64,000 nt of DNA from positions 186,001-250,000 of the forward strand of contig NZ_JACJOT010000018.1 of the NCBI RefSeq assembly GCF_014695715.1. The letters are read 5' to 3'. Shown one piece after another: positions 51,731 through 61,036 of the stretch (position 1 is its first letter; each line of letters starts with the position of its first letter). The position numbers and the translations under genes were made by a program. The notes beneath the pieces are model-generated. The model made no database searches, was not told the DNA's origin, and was given only the letters and a program-made list of their open reading frames with translations. This DNA comes from Microcoleus sp. FACHB-68. GTDB lineage: Bacteria > Cyanobacteriota > Cyanobacteriia > Cyanobacteriales > Oscillatoriaceae.

Positions 51731-53569
51731 ATGAGCGAGCGCTCCTTGAAACTGCTACTAATTGATGATGACCCCATTTTTCGCATCGGTCTGCGTACTG
51801 TGTGTGAGCAGTTTCCTGACTTGCAAGTAGTGGCAGAAACTGCAGAGGGTTCAGAGGCTTTACGTCTGCTAGAGGAGCGTGTCAAACAGGAGACGGGGAG
51901 AGCTGTAGATCAGGTCGATTTAGTCATTTTAGAATTAGGATCGGGCTTGTCTGCGCCGGCTGGGATGCCGGGACTGACTTTGTGCGACCGGCTGAACACT
52001 CAGTACCCTCAAGTGCCGGTGTTGGTGATCAGTGCTTTCAGCGATTTGTCGGTACTAACAGCAGTACAGCGAGCCGGTGTTAAGGGTTTTTGCCCGAAAG
52101 GTACAGCCACTGCTGAGTTAATTGCTGCGATCCGTGAGGTTGCCGATGGCGGCACTTATTGGTCAGATGTCAAAAGTCTGAGATCGCTGGTTCCCCGCCC
52201 GTCTTCAGCCGAAGTGCGAATGCCGGCAAAGTCGGACGCCAGAGCAAGCCGCCCGCTGGCCAACCTGCGACGAACCCTGAGTTTACCTGGGCTGCGGCAA
52301 ATTGATGCAACGATTGAGAATTTGACAGTCCAACTGCAAAATCCGGCTCTATCAGACTTGGATCGAGCGGTTCTACAGGGACGCCGAAGAGAACTGCGAG
52401 CCGCCCGCTGGTTGGTGAACCAAGTGCTGGCTCCAAATTCTTTACCACCGGCACCCCAGCCCCCGTCTGCCTATGACTGGAGCGAGCGAGAAGACTTTTC
52501 GCCCCAAAATTCGCCTGAAGCGTCTGGGCAAACGATAGAGCTTGACCCGGAAGCAGGCCGGTTGCAGCGCCAAACAACCGGCTCGGAAATGAGTTTTAGA
52601 GCGTTGCGCTCAGAATTATTTGAAGCGACTCTTGCTAAGCTAAATTCTAGTCTGCCCAATTTGACGAGTGTAGCCCTGGAAATTGATATTTTACGGGCAG
52701 AAAAAAAACAAGAATTGCTATCTATTATCCTGCGTCAGTTAGAAGAAGTGCTGGATGAACTGCGCTTTTCCGAAGTACAGGCAGATCAGCTTAGTGAAAA
52801 ACAATATGCAATTGTCCGGGATTTGTGGGAAAAGGTAACGACCGAATTTTTTGGCAAATATTATACGCTATTGCTACCTGTGGGTGAGGTGGAAGTGGTG
52901 CCGGTGTTCTTGCAAGAAGAGGCAGTTGTCCAGAATGCTATTTTGAATAAAATCCCTCAAGTTGCTGAATTTATTGCTCATGTGCTATTTCAAACTCCCT
53001 TAAAAATTGACAATGTTGCCTACCCTGCCGGCAGTACAGAAGCGTTGCTCCGAGCGGAGGCTTTACTGCACAACTTGATGATTCAAGTTGCAAATGCAGT
53101 GATCCAACCTCTGTTAAATTATTTTCCGGATGTAGAGGAAATTAAACAGAGTTTTTATGACCGGCGCTGGATTTCTACCCGATCAATTGAAAAGTTTCGC
53201 AACAATTTGTCTTGGAAATACCGTCTGGAAAAGTATTTTGGGGAACCCACAGCGATTTTTGAAAGCCGGTATTGGTTGTTCTTGTTCACTTATCGCGGCA
53301 TCGGGAAAATTCCTATTTATGCCCCCCGCCGTGAGGAGTTAATGCAACTGTCAGGAATTCCCCTAGCGGTAACGCTGGTACTAGAAAGCCGTGATGCGGT
53401 TGCGCCTCGCTTGCGATCAGCGGTTGCTTTTGCCGGCAACGGTGTTGTTTATGTACTTACTCAAGTAATTGGCCGGGGTCTAGGCTTGATCGGTCGCGGA
53501 ATTATACAGGGAATCGGGAGTTCTTGGCAAGAAAGCAAGTTTAATAAAAGCAGCCCACGGCAGAATAAA
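51731..53569 (+). CDS. Response-regulator receiver protein fused to DUF3685
   Basis: A 612-613-residue cyanobacterial protein. Residues 5-150 form a receiver domain with acidic pocket Asp12-Asp14, Ser101 and Lys123. The position of the phosphoacceptor Asp is Glu68 (DLVILELGSG), so phosphorylation in the usual way is unlikely. After a linker, about 240-600 is a DUF3685 region with a predicted helical fold and a hydrophobic C-terminus (VVYVLTQVIGRGLGLIGRGII). There is no DNA-binding domain. The frame extends 19 codons upstream, but the ATG at 51731 puts the receiver at the N-terminus. No histidine kinase is adjacent. Confidence 0.83.
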
Positions 53570-53713
53570 TAAATTTAATTTGCCTATTTAAACGCACAAC
53601 GGCCTAACCACTTTTAATAGGAATCATTTGAGCCGTTTGTTATTCCTTCACTTCGACCCATGCCAACCGCATGGTGCAAACTCAAGCCAGACTCGGTTTT
53701 TTGCCTTGTCAAC

Positions 53714-54454
53714 TCAAGATGAGATTTCATCAGGATTGATGCCAAGGGAACGCAAGTGAGCCGCTAACCGCTCAGCTTGTTGCAGCGCAGCTTCTTTTGC
53801 TTGACGCTCTTGCTCTACCAATTCCACACCCCATAATAACAACTGCTCACTTTCATCCCACCAGCGCAACCAGTAGCCGGTGCGATCTGCCTTTGTGCCT
53901 TCCCAGACGCCTAGAAATAACTCGATGCCGGCAATCCAGTAGCGCCGATTTGCATCTGGCTGTTGCAGCTGATAGCGTCCTGAATTTAACTGATACACCT
54001 CCAGTAATCCAGTTGCCGGTTCAAAAATTGCATAGATTGGCACTTGCAAGATTTGTTCGTAAAAAAACCACTTACCGGGAGGGTAAGTTGGCTTAATCGA
54101 ATACTCGCCTCCCTCTGTCGCTGAAAGAAACTCCATCACAATTGAGGGAACTTCACCTTCCAGGTTAGGTGTGTAACTGCGGCGAGGCTGATCAGAGTCA
54201 TCTGGCAGCACAGAGCGCACATAAACCCAATCGGGAGCTTTAATCACAAATTTGCCGCTTACAGTGGCGCACAGACCGAAATTAGTGGCGATTAGCATCG
54301 GTTCTTGAATGCGCCCTGCTAATTCTAAGGCTTCGCTTAAGGCTGCGGCTAGCAATGGCTGGTTAAGGTTATCCACCGGCTCGTCATCTAGTTGATAATC
54401 ATCAGGCAATTTTTCCCACGTAATACTATAGTTATTAACGGCTACAGTCATCAT
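53714..54454 (-). CDS. Uma2 family (DUF820) protein with coiled-coil tail
   Basis: A 246-residue Uma2-type protein and the third in the window. The nuclease core is seen as APDWVYVRSV at about residue 74-83 and EVPSIVMEFLSATEGGEYS further on, then GKWFFYEQILQVPIYAIFEP. The C-terminal 40 residues (ELVEQERQAKEAALQQAERLAAHLRSLGINPDE, quoted in part) are a predicted coiled coil that matches the tail of the protein at 26592-27296. The role of this family is unknown. Confidence 0.82.
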   Translation of the reverse strand: MMTVAVNNYSITWEKLPDDYQLDDEPVDNLNQPLLAAALSEALELAGRIQEPMLIATNFGLCATVSGKFVIKAPDWVYVRSVLPDDSDQPRRSYTPNLEGEVPSIVMEFLSATEGGEYSIKPTYPPGKWFFYEQILQVPIYAIFEPATGLLEVYQLNSGRYQLQQPDANRRYWIAGIELFLGVWEGTKADRTGYWLRWWDESEQLLLWGVELVEQERQAKEAALQQAERLAAHLRSLGINPDEISS

Positions 54455-55423
54455 GCCCTCCAGTGTAGCTTGACAATATTTGATCTGAATTTAGCCTATC
54501 TTATTTTACTAATTGCTAATTGTTTAACAATTAAATCTATCTTTATTCTGCCTTTGTTATTGCCGGCGTTGATATCAAAGATTTAAGGATTGCCTGCACT
54601 CTGTAAAGAAGTAATGAAGGCTTGTTATATCACGCAGATTTTTCCAATTAATTCAATATTATACCGGCTTTAGAGGAATCATTAAACTTAGCAACTCTCC
54701 TACCGGCTTAAAAATGCCATAGGTTCCTGCAACCCGGTTGTGGGGAATCAGGTTGAGGAAAAAATGCCAATCTGTATTCACCGGCACAGCGAAACCCTCC
54801 TAAAACATTAGATGAACAAAGCAGATACTTCTTCATCGGGGTTTTCTGCGCTATCGCTGTTTTCAGCTATCAGGAAAATGCTTTTAAAACTGACAATTAG
54901 GCAAAATACTCTCAAATCACCAATTTCTCGCCGATTTCCTCGCTCTCACAAACGTATTCGCTGCAAAGTGAGGAATTTTATTTCCTTGTACATTTGGCTG
55001 AAGTTGAAGATTTCGTCAAAAAAGCCTCGCGATCCGCCGCTAACCCGCTTCTTGCTCCAAAAGTCAATAATCTTTAACACCTCGTGAGAGTGCCGATGTT
55101 AATCTCAGGACAACACTGGGAAAACTTTAATATACCCAATTGTTGGGTATTTTCTGCTTTGCTGCATTGAGGGTGAGAGTGGTTGCAGGTGCTCTACACG
55201 CTTCTAGCACATGATTTTTGCCAAGCTTTCCGAAACTGCTTTCTGCGGAGTGTATTTAACAAATGGAGGAATTTTTTAATTAGTTTTTACATTTCTTCGC
55301 AAAAATTAATAGTTTGCATGAATTCTATTTAATTTTTGCTTGATTTTCCTGATTCTCTTTTCTATATTCTATCCAGTTCTACCTACTTCTTCCACATGAA
55401 TTATCAAATCAGAGGCTACAAAA
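54455..55423. other. Intergenic region of about 970 bases
   Basis: AT-rich DNA between the Uma2 gene and the 117-residue protein gene. A 91-codon frame at 54812-55087 is Lys/Arg/Ser/Leu-rich and without recognisable features; I do not call it. At 55132-55150 there is an 8-bp perfect inverted repeat (ATACCCAA-TTG-TTGGGTAT) followed by TTTCTGCTTT, a plausible terminator. The stretch 55200-55420 is AT-rich and probably holds the promoter of the next gene. Confidence 0.5.
55132..55150 (+). terminator. Possible terminator hairpin in the 970-base gap
   Basis: A perfect 8-bp stem with a three-base loop is followed by a T-rich stretch. It lies 45 bases after the end of an uncalled 91-codon frame, so a short transcript may end here. 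Confidence 0.5.
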
Positions 55424-55777
55424 ATGGACGCCAACAAGAAAATTACGCGACTGGTCGAAAAAGATGAAAATCAAACCCATATCGGGATTTTAATTAGCGT
55501 AAATCGCCGAAAAGATAGCAATCATTTGCAAAGGCGGCAACAGCAGCGGGCGATTAGTAATGCGATGATTGAAGTCGCTCTTATGTATGGAACCAAAGGA
55601 TTCAGTAGAGGGGCGCTCGTATTTACCCTGAATGATCGAAGCTTGCGACATAGCCCTTATTATCAGTTTATTGATGTTTTAAGAGGGTTAAGAGTTGTCT
55701 GTCTTGCCGGCCCGCCTAATCCCAAAATTCTAACCGCATATTGGCACGAAAAAACGAAGCGTCGGGTTCGTAAATAA
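55424..55777 (+). CDS. Conserved hypothetical protein, possibly DUF4258-like
   Basis: A 117-residue basic protein. The middle (RRQQQRAISNAMIEVALMYGTKGFSRGALVF, quoted in part as RAISNAMIEVALMYG) followed by LRGLRVVCLAG and KILTAYWHEK resembles the order of elements in DUF4258: a helix with RxxxRxIS, then strands ending in a TxY/W motif. The match is loose. The fold is related to small RelE-type nucleases, so a toxin-like role is possible but not shown. There is no paired antitoxin-like gene nearby. Confidence 0.6.
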   Translation: MDANKKITRLVEKDENQTHIGILISVNRRKDSNHLQRRQQQRAISNAMIEVALMYGTKGFSRGALVFTLNDRSLRHSPYYQFIDVLRGLRVVCLAGPPNPKILTAYWHEKTKRRVRK

Positions 55778-56009
55778 AGCAAAACGCTATTCAATAAAGC
55801 TTGCAACAAATAAACCTACTGCTTAAACCGGCAATACCCGCGCCCTAGAGAGTGTGGGGCGATGCTGCATGGCTGATCAGGGGTATAAGGAATCGGGAAG
55901 TGTGAGAATTACGGTTTAGGTGGCAACTTAAGATCAGCGGTAAACAGGAAGTCATTAAACAGAAATATAATAAGCTCATCTAATTTTTAGGTGCTATGGG
56001 ACTTGGGCG

Positions 56010-56450
56010 ATGAAACGAATCGGAAAGCAGCCACGCCGGTACAAATTCTTCTTTCAGAACCCTTACAGGGACGTGCGGTTCTCTTACTGCCCGAAGTGCG
56101 AAGGCAAAACAAAACTGCGTAAAGTGCCCCTGGTGATTCATCTTGAACCGCAACAGCCGGTTGTCCTTAACAAGTCTTGTCGCTACTGCCCCGCCTGCGA
56201 CTTGCTAATTGCCCATCAGGATGAAGTTGAGGAGCAACTAGCCTATCTATGCAGCCAGCGGCAGCCAGACTTAACCGGCAACGAGTACCTAATTATGGGC
56301 ACAATGGATCGGGCTGACTGGCAGCGCAGTTGCGAACAACCGATGAAGCCGGCGGAAATGTTAGATTGCCTGTATGTGTTCAAGCAAGTGTTAAAGTTTG
56401 AGCCAAATAAGTGGATCAAATTAAACGTGGAATGGAAAGCTGTGGATTAA
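56010..56450 (+). CDS. Conserved zinc-ribbon-like hypothetical protein
   Basis: A 146-residue protein with two Cys pairs: CPKC near residues 27-30 and CRYCPAC near 57-63. They are spaced to form one zinc ribbon. The N-terminus is basic (KRIGKQPRRYKFF). The C-terminal half is acidic and ends WIKLNVEWKAV. I do not recognise a named domain. The gene stands alone on the plus strand, convergent with the next small gene. Confidence 0.65.
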   Translation: MKRIGKQPRRYKFFFQNPYRDVRFSYCPKCEGKTKLRKVPLVIHLEPQQPVVLNKSCRYCPACDLLIAHQDEVEEQLAYLCSQRQPDLTGNEYLIMGTMDRADWQRSCEQPMKPAEMLDCLYVFKQVLKFEPNKWIKLNVEWKAVD

Positions 56451-56478
56451 TTCAAGGCTTGAGATTGAAAATCGAGAA

Positions 56479-56880
56479 TCAATCTGCGCTATCATTGTTA
56501 CCCCCTTTGCCCCTCTCTCTATCGAAACTGGAAGGATGCTGAGGAGTCAGCATTTCTGAGATAGGCTTGCCGGCAGACTCTGGGGCAAAATTCCTTAACA
56601 GCGATTGTAGCTTCATGCGAGGAATATAAGGCCACCCGCCATCAGCTTCAATATCCCGCAGCAAGGCGTATAGCGCCTGCCGGTTATCGGGTAAAGACGG
56701 TTGAAACACATTATCCTGAACCTCTCGATGCAAAGTCTCTAGCATCCGCAATAGCTCTAAAATCGCCAGTGTATCCCCTTGCCGGTGTTTGGCTAAGGTA
56801 CGGATCTCAGTGGCAAGGGCTTGCAGTTCAACCGGCAATTGTTCTGAATCTAAATTTTGGCCACTGTTCGTGCTGCCCAT
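56479..56880 (-). CDS. Conserved hypothetical protein
   Basis: A 133-residue protein of unknown function. About 13-60 is helical and Leu/Glu-rich (LPVELQALATEIRTLA, ILELLRMLETLHREVQ), and 65-95 has a GGWPYIPRMKLQSLL block that looks conserved. Beyond 110 the tail is disordered. No signal peptide or membrane segment. It is convergent with the zinc-ribbon gene, with 28 bases between stops. Confidence 0.6.
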   Translation of the reverse strand: MGSTNSGQNLDSEQLPVELQALATEIRTLAKHRQGDTLAILELLRMLETLHREVQDNVFQPSLPDNRQALYALLRDIEADGGWPYIPRMKLQSLLRNFAPESAGKPISEMLTPQHPSSFDRERGKGGNNDSAD

Positions 56881-57077
56881 CTGTCTTACTTAGGTCAAAA
56901 ATATGAAACGTTTAAACATTATTGCAGGTCTGTTCGATCAGATGGGCTTGCTAGAGACTGTTAGCGAACACCGGCTAAACATCTTTTCCACTCAAAGGCT
57001 AAACTGGGATTCCTGGGTTAGCGTGCTGAACAATGCCAAATGCCGGTAAAACCTCCCGATTTTTTGAGGTTAAAATT

Positions 57078-57869
57078 TCAACACGTTCCTTCTGATGATA
57101 GCTTTAACCTGTGAGCGGTTCTCAAAATTTGCCCAGCCAAAATAGCTGCACCAAAGCCATTATCGATATTCACTACACCCACACCGGCAGCACAAGAATT
57201 TAACATTGTCAAGAGGGGAGCGAGGCCACCAAAACTCGCACCATAGCCAACACTGGTGGGAACAGCAATCACCGGACAATCGGCGATCCCGGCAACGACA
57301 CTCGGTAAAGCCCCTTCCATGCCGGCAACGACAATCAGCACATCGGCGGCGTCAATCACATGGCGGTTACTCAGCAGCCGGTGAATGCCGGCAACCCCCA
57401 CATCCCAGAGGCGAAGCACCTCAAAGCCACAAAGGCTGGCAGTGCAAGCGGCTTCCTCCGCCACCGGCAAATCCGCTGTGCCGGCACTCAAAATGCCAAC
57501 TACACCTGGATTTTGAGGTTGTAGCGCTGCCGGCACAGTGGCGCAAATTCGGGCTTCTGGATAATAATAAAGACCCCTAACTTTCTCCTGCAACTGAGCG
57601 CAGACAGCCGGTTCAATGCGCGTCGCCATCACAACCGGATGATTACGGCGCATTGTTTCGATAATCTGAGCGATTTGTTCAGGAGTTTTACCCGGTCCCC
57701 AAATCACTTCGGGAAAGCCGGTTCTCAAGCTGCGGTGATTGTCAATTCGGGCAAAATCACCCACCGGCTCAAAATCAAAATGCTTGAGTTTATTCAGGGC
57801 GTCTTCTGGGGTTACAGTGCCGGCGGCAACAGCTTTGAGTAAAGATTGTAAAGCTTCAGGTTGAGTCAC
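57078..57869 (-). CDS. larB: Nickel-pincer cofactor biosynthesis protein LarB (AIR carboxylase family)
   Basis: A 263-residue protein. LarB carboxylates and hydrolyses nicotinic acid adenine dinucleotide on the way to the nickel-pincer nucleotide used by lactate racemase and related enzymes. The N-terminal segment (LKHFDFEPVGDFARIDNHRSLRTGFPEVI, quoted in part) is characteristic. The PurE-like half follows: GILSAGTADLPVAEEAA, then VVAGMEGALPSVVAG and TSVGYGASFGG. The frame opens at a TTG (57908), but the GTG at 57869 giving VTQPEALQSLL fits the family better. larC and larE are not nearby. Confidence 0.9.
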   Translation of the reverse strand: MTQPEALQSLLKAVAAGTVTPEDALNKLKHFDFEPVGDFARIDNHRSLRTGFPEVIWGPGKTPEQIAQIIETMRRNHPVVMATRIEPAVCAQLQEKVRGLYYYPEARICATVPAALQPQNPGVVGILSAGTADLPVAEEAACTASLCGFEVLRLWDVGVAGIHRLLSNRHVIDAADVLIVVAGMEGALPSVVAGIADCPVIAVPTSVGYGASFGGLAPLLTMLNSCAAGVGVVNIDNGFGAAILAGQILRTAHRLKLSSEGTC

Positions 57870-58236
57870 AGTATCAGCTATCAGCAAAGACAGTATTAGA
57901 GGGAGCAAATTTTATATTGACATCTGATTGCTAGCTTAAGGGAATTTTTCTGCCAGAAAGCAGCACTAAAATTCTGCCAGACTTAACCAGACGCGCTGCC
58001 GGTTTCCAGAGATAACCGAACACGGCTTTCGGCAAGTTTTAAGCAACTCATAATTTGGCAAGTTTTAATCGTTCACTGATGAAAATACTTTTGATTTTTA
58101 AACACTAAGAAAGAGATGATTAAAAAAATAGAATCAAGAAGAGTTTTTGTTACAAAACCTGTAAAAGCTAGAAAAAAATTACGAAGATAAAATCCAAGAG
58201 AACACGTTGAAAACAGTTTTTTGCTCCTGTATTATT
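57870..58236. other. Intergenic region of about 365 bases, nothing recognised
   Basis: AT-rich, between two minus-strand genes: it is upstream of larB and downstream of the kinase gene. No hairpin of note, no open frame of protein character. Confidence 0.5.
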
Positions 58237-60429
58237 CTACTGCAATCGCCAAATCTTAATCGTATAGTCCTCACTGCTACTCGCCAGGGTTTGGCCATCC
58301 GGGCCGAGAGCGAGGTCATGAATCGAGTCTGAATGTCCTTTGACAGTAGCCAGTAGCTGACCCGTAGCCAAATCCCACAACTTTATTGTGCCGTCCACAC
58401 TGCCCCCCCCACTGACCATAGTCTTGCTATCTGGAGTAATCACAACGGCATTGACTGCATCTAAATGCCCCAGAAATGTGCGCTGTAACTGGCCGAGACT
58501 GAGATCCCATACATTAATGCTGCCATCCACGCTGCCACTGGCGAGGGTACGGCCATCTGGGCTAAAGGCAACAGATTGGACGCGGCGTGAGTGACCCTCA
58601 AGGGATTGGATCGGACTGCAAGGCTGTGCACCGGCACAACCAACTTGCAGATCCCACAACTTAACCGTGCTGTCAAAGCCACCACTGGCTAGCATCCGGC
58701 CATCCGGACTAAAGGCAAGGGCATTCACCCCGCTTGCGTGGCCAGAAAGTGTACTGCCCACTTGGCCGGTGGCCAAATTCCACAACTTAACCGTGCTGTC
58801 GAAACTGCCACTGGCTAAGGTTTTGCCATCGGGACTGAAAGCAATGGTGTTGACCGAACCGGAATGTCCATCCAGGGTGCTTTTCAGGGTGCCGGTGCCG
58901 AGATCCCACAATTTAACGGTTTTGTCGCCACTGCTGCTGGCTAGGGTTTTGCCGTCTGGACTGATGGCAACTGACCAAACCTCATTAGTATGGCCCGTGA
59001 GGGTATGAAGCAGTTTACCCGCCGGCAGATTCCAAATTTTCACCGTCTTGTCAACACTGCCGCTGACAAGGGTCTGACCATCTGCGCTAATGGCAACGCT
59101 GGTGACACCCCATAAATGATCAGCAAGGGTAGTGGCGAAAACAGCCTTTTTCCAAAGGTTCTCTGGCCGGCGCACAGCTTTTTCACTCTGCAATTCCTTC
59201 GCAGAAACTGCTTCCCGTGGCACCGAACTGGCCACCGGCAGATTTACCTGAGCGGGAAAATACTGATAAAATTCCATTCCCGCCCCAGCAAACAGCAGGC
59301 TAGCGCCCACACCGGCAACGACGAGGAAGACAAGGCCACCCACTAACTTCTGGTGAAGCGGGCTGAGCTTTTTGTTTCTGGACTTGGCGACTGTAGCAGA
59401 CCGTCTTTTGCTTTTCCCACGGCGCAAGCTAGCCAGGGGAACCGCCGCGCCTCGGTATTGTGGAACTCCCCGATGGTTGGCTGGAAACTGCGCCGGCTGA
59501 TAAGAAACCTGAGGCTGAGGTGCGGCGCGTTCCAAATCGATGAGGCGCTGTAAAATGACTTGGGTGTTTTGAGGCCGGTTTCCTGGAAACGGTGCCATCA
59601 AATAATCAATTAAATCGGCCACCGGCTTGGAAACTTGCTTGGCCTGATCTCGCCAGATTAACTCCCCTGTCAGGGGACTTTCGGGGAAATCATTGGGATC
59701 GTGGCCGGTTAACAAATAGACAAAGGTGCGTCCCAAGGCAAAGAAATCAGACTGGGGAACTGCTTTGCCATTCGCTTGTTCAGGTGGCGTATAACCTGGT
59801 GAAACAATGCCGGTGACTTTATGGCCACCGCCGCCAACTTTAGCTAAATAGGTGCCGGTGACTTCCCGAACGGTGCCAAAGTCAATCAACACCAGCTGGC
59901 CGTTGGGGCGCACCATGATGTTAGACGGCTTAATATCGCGATGGAAATACTGCTGCTGGTGGACTTGATGTAAAATTTCTGCCAGCTGTTTTAACCAGAG
60001 CAGTGCCTGATTTTGCAAGATCGGTCGGTTTGCCCGACCGCTTAGCCACTCTTCTAAATTAGAGCCTTCTATTTTCTCCATCACCAGGCAGTGCAATGGC
60101 TGCGGGCTGTTTCTGGGCGAAAAAGTAAAGTAGCCATCTGGCTGCACTTTGGGAATGCCGGGATGCTGCAAGTTTCCTAAAACTTGGGCTTCTCGCTGAA
60201 ACAGAGAGACGGCTTTGGGGTTGTTGCCTATCAGAATTTTTAAGACTTTCAGCGATCCTCGGTCATCTTCGACTTCAAAAGTTTTGCCGAAGCCGCCTTC
60301 TCCCAAGAGCTGCTTGACTCGATAATTTCCTCGCACTACCAGCAATGAGCCGCAATGCCGGCAAATGCGGTTTTGAGCGTTCAATGAGTCAGCTGGGTTG
60401 GGACAGTTGGGATTAAGGCAGTAACTCAC
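58237..60429 (-). CDS. Ser/Thr protein kinase with zinc ribbon and WD40 repeats
   Basis: A 730-residue membrane-anchored Hanks-type kinase. Order of parts: zinc ribbon Cys4, Cys9, Cys23, Cys26; kinase domain at about 35-310 with GEGGFG at 43-48, Lys64, HRD at 163-165 and DFG at 183-185; a basic juxtamembrane stretch (RRGKSKRRS); one helix at about 365-387; then seven WD40 repeats from about 437 to the end (SPDGKTLASGSFDSTVKLWDL type). All catalytic residues are present. The propeller lies on the other side of the membrane from the kinase and may sense a ligand. The start is GTG at 60429. This architecture is common in filamentous cyanobacteria. Confidence 0.94.
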   Translation of the reverse strand: MSYCLNPNCPNPADSLNAQNRICRHCGSLLVVRGNYRVKQLLGEGGFGKTFEVEDDRGSLKVLKILIGNNPKAVSLFQREAQVLGNLQHPGIPKVQPDGYFTFSPRNSPQPLHCLVMEKIEGSNLEEWLSGRANRPILQNQALLWLKQLAEILHQVHQQQYFHRDIKPSNIMVRPNGQLVLIDFGTVREVTGTYLAKVGGGGHKVTGIVSPGYTPPEQANGKAVPQSDFFALGRTFVYLLTGHDPNDFPESPLTGELIWRDQAKQVSKPVADLIDYLMAPFPGNRPQNTQVILQRLIDLERAAPQPQVSYQPAQFPANHRGVPQYRGAAVPLASLRRGKSKRRSATVAKSRNKKLSPLHQKLVGGLVFLVVAGVGASLLFAGAGMEFYQYFPAQVNLPVASSVPREAVSAKELQSEKAVRRPENLWKKAVFATTLADHLWGVTSVAISADGQTLVSGSVDKTVKIWNLPAGKLLHTLTGHTNEVWSVAISPDGKTLASSSGDKTVKLWDLGTGTLKSTLDGHSGSVNTIAFSPDGKTLASGSFDSTVKLWNLATGQVGSTLSGHASGVNALAFSPDGRMLASGGFDSTVKLWDLQVGCAGAQPCSPIQSLEGHSRRVQSVAFSPDGRTLASGSVDGSINVWDLSLGQLQRTFLGHLDAVNAVVITPDSKTMVSGGGSVDGTIKLWDLATGQLLATVKGHSDSIHDLALGPDGQTLASSSEDYTIKIWRLQ

Positions 60430-61036
60430 GGAAGGTACATTAACCTTAAGTTAAGTTTTGAAGATTATTACAAACCTAGAGGGGACAGAGCGACCACCTC
60501 TGTAATGAGTCATGTTAAATGATTGCGCTAACGGTGTCTTTTTCCCGGAAATTAAAATTATCCGGTTGGGCCAGGGCAGCTTTAGGGTTTTGAGCGTTAG
60601 TGGTTATCTATGTTAAAGGCTTTTTCCTGTATGGTACAACAGTCGTGAAAATTTGCCGACTGTTCAAAAAGCGAGAAGCCGGGATTAGGGAATGAGGGAA
60701 TTTGAAATTGTGTTCCTTTGTTAAGGAAAAATTTACAGGATGAAGTTTTGTGCCCCCAAATGAGCCAGTTTTAAGATAGTGGGCAGTTGCGACCGGCAGC
60801 CAACGTGTGTTGGGACAATTGAGAGCCGGCACACTCAATCAAAGAATTTGCCGGCCCTGCAGGTAATTCTCTCAGAATTTGGGGGCTATCGCTCAACCGG
60901 CTGCACTTTTGGATGGAACAATGGGTTGGGTTTGCCAAGTTGCTCAAATCCGTTTTTGCCCGAAATGGTTGAGCGATTTCCCGCCGGCAGTTTCAGAAAA
61001 GAATCTAGTTTTTATTGGATTCTTTTCTTTTTAGGT
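60430..61036. other. Intergenic region of about 605 bases
   Basis: Lies between the kinase start and the end of the COG0523 gene, both on the minus strand. The last part holds the terminator of the COG0523 gene. Several GCCGGC sites are present. No open frame with protein character was seen. Confidence 0.5.
60995..61028 (-). terminator. Terminator downstream of the COG0523 GTPase gene
   Basis: AGAAAAGAATC and GATTCTTTTCT form an 11-bp perfect stem with a 12-base loop. The hairpin starts nine bases after the stop codon (minus strand). Confidence 0.65.

Noticed and set aside
54812-55087. 91-codon basic frame followed by a hairpin
   Set aside because: Composition (Lys/Arg/Ser/Leu-rich) looks like translated AT-rich non-coding DNA; kept only as a remark because of the hairpin at 55132.
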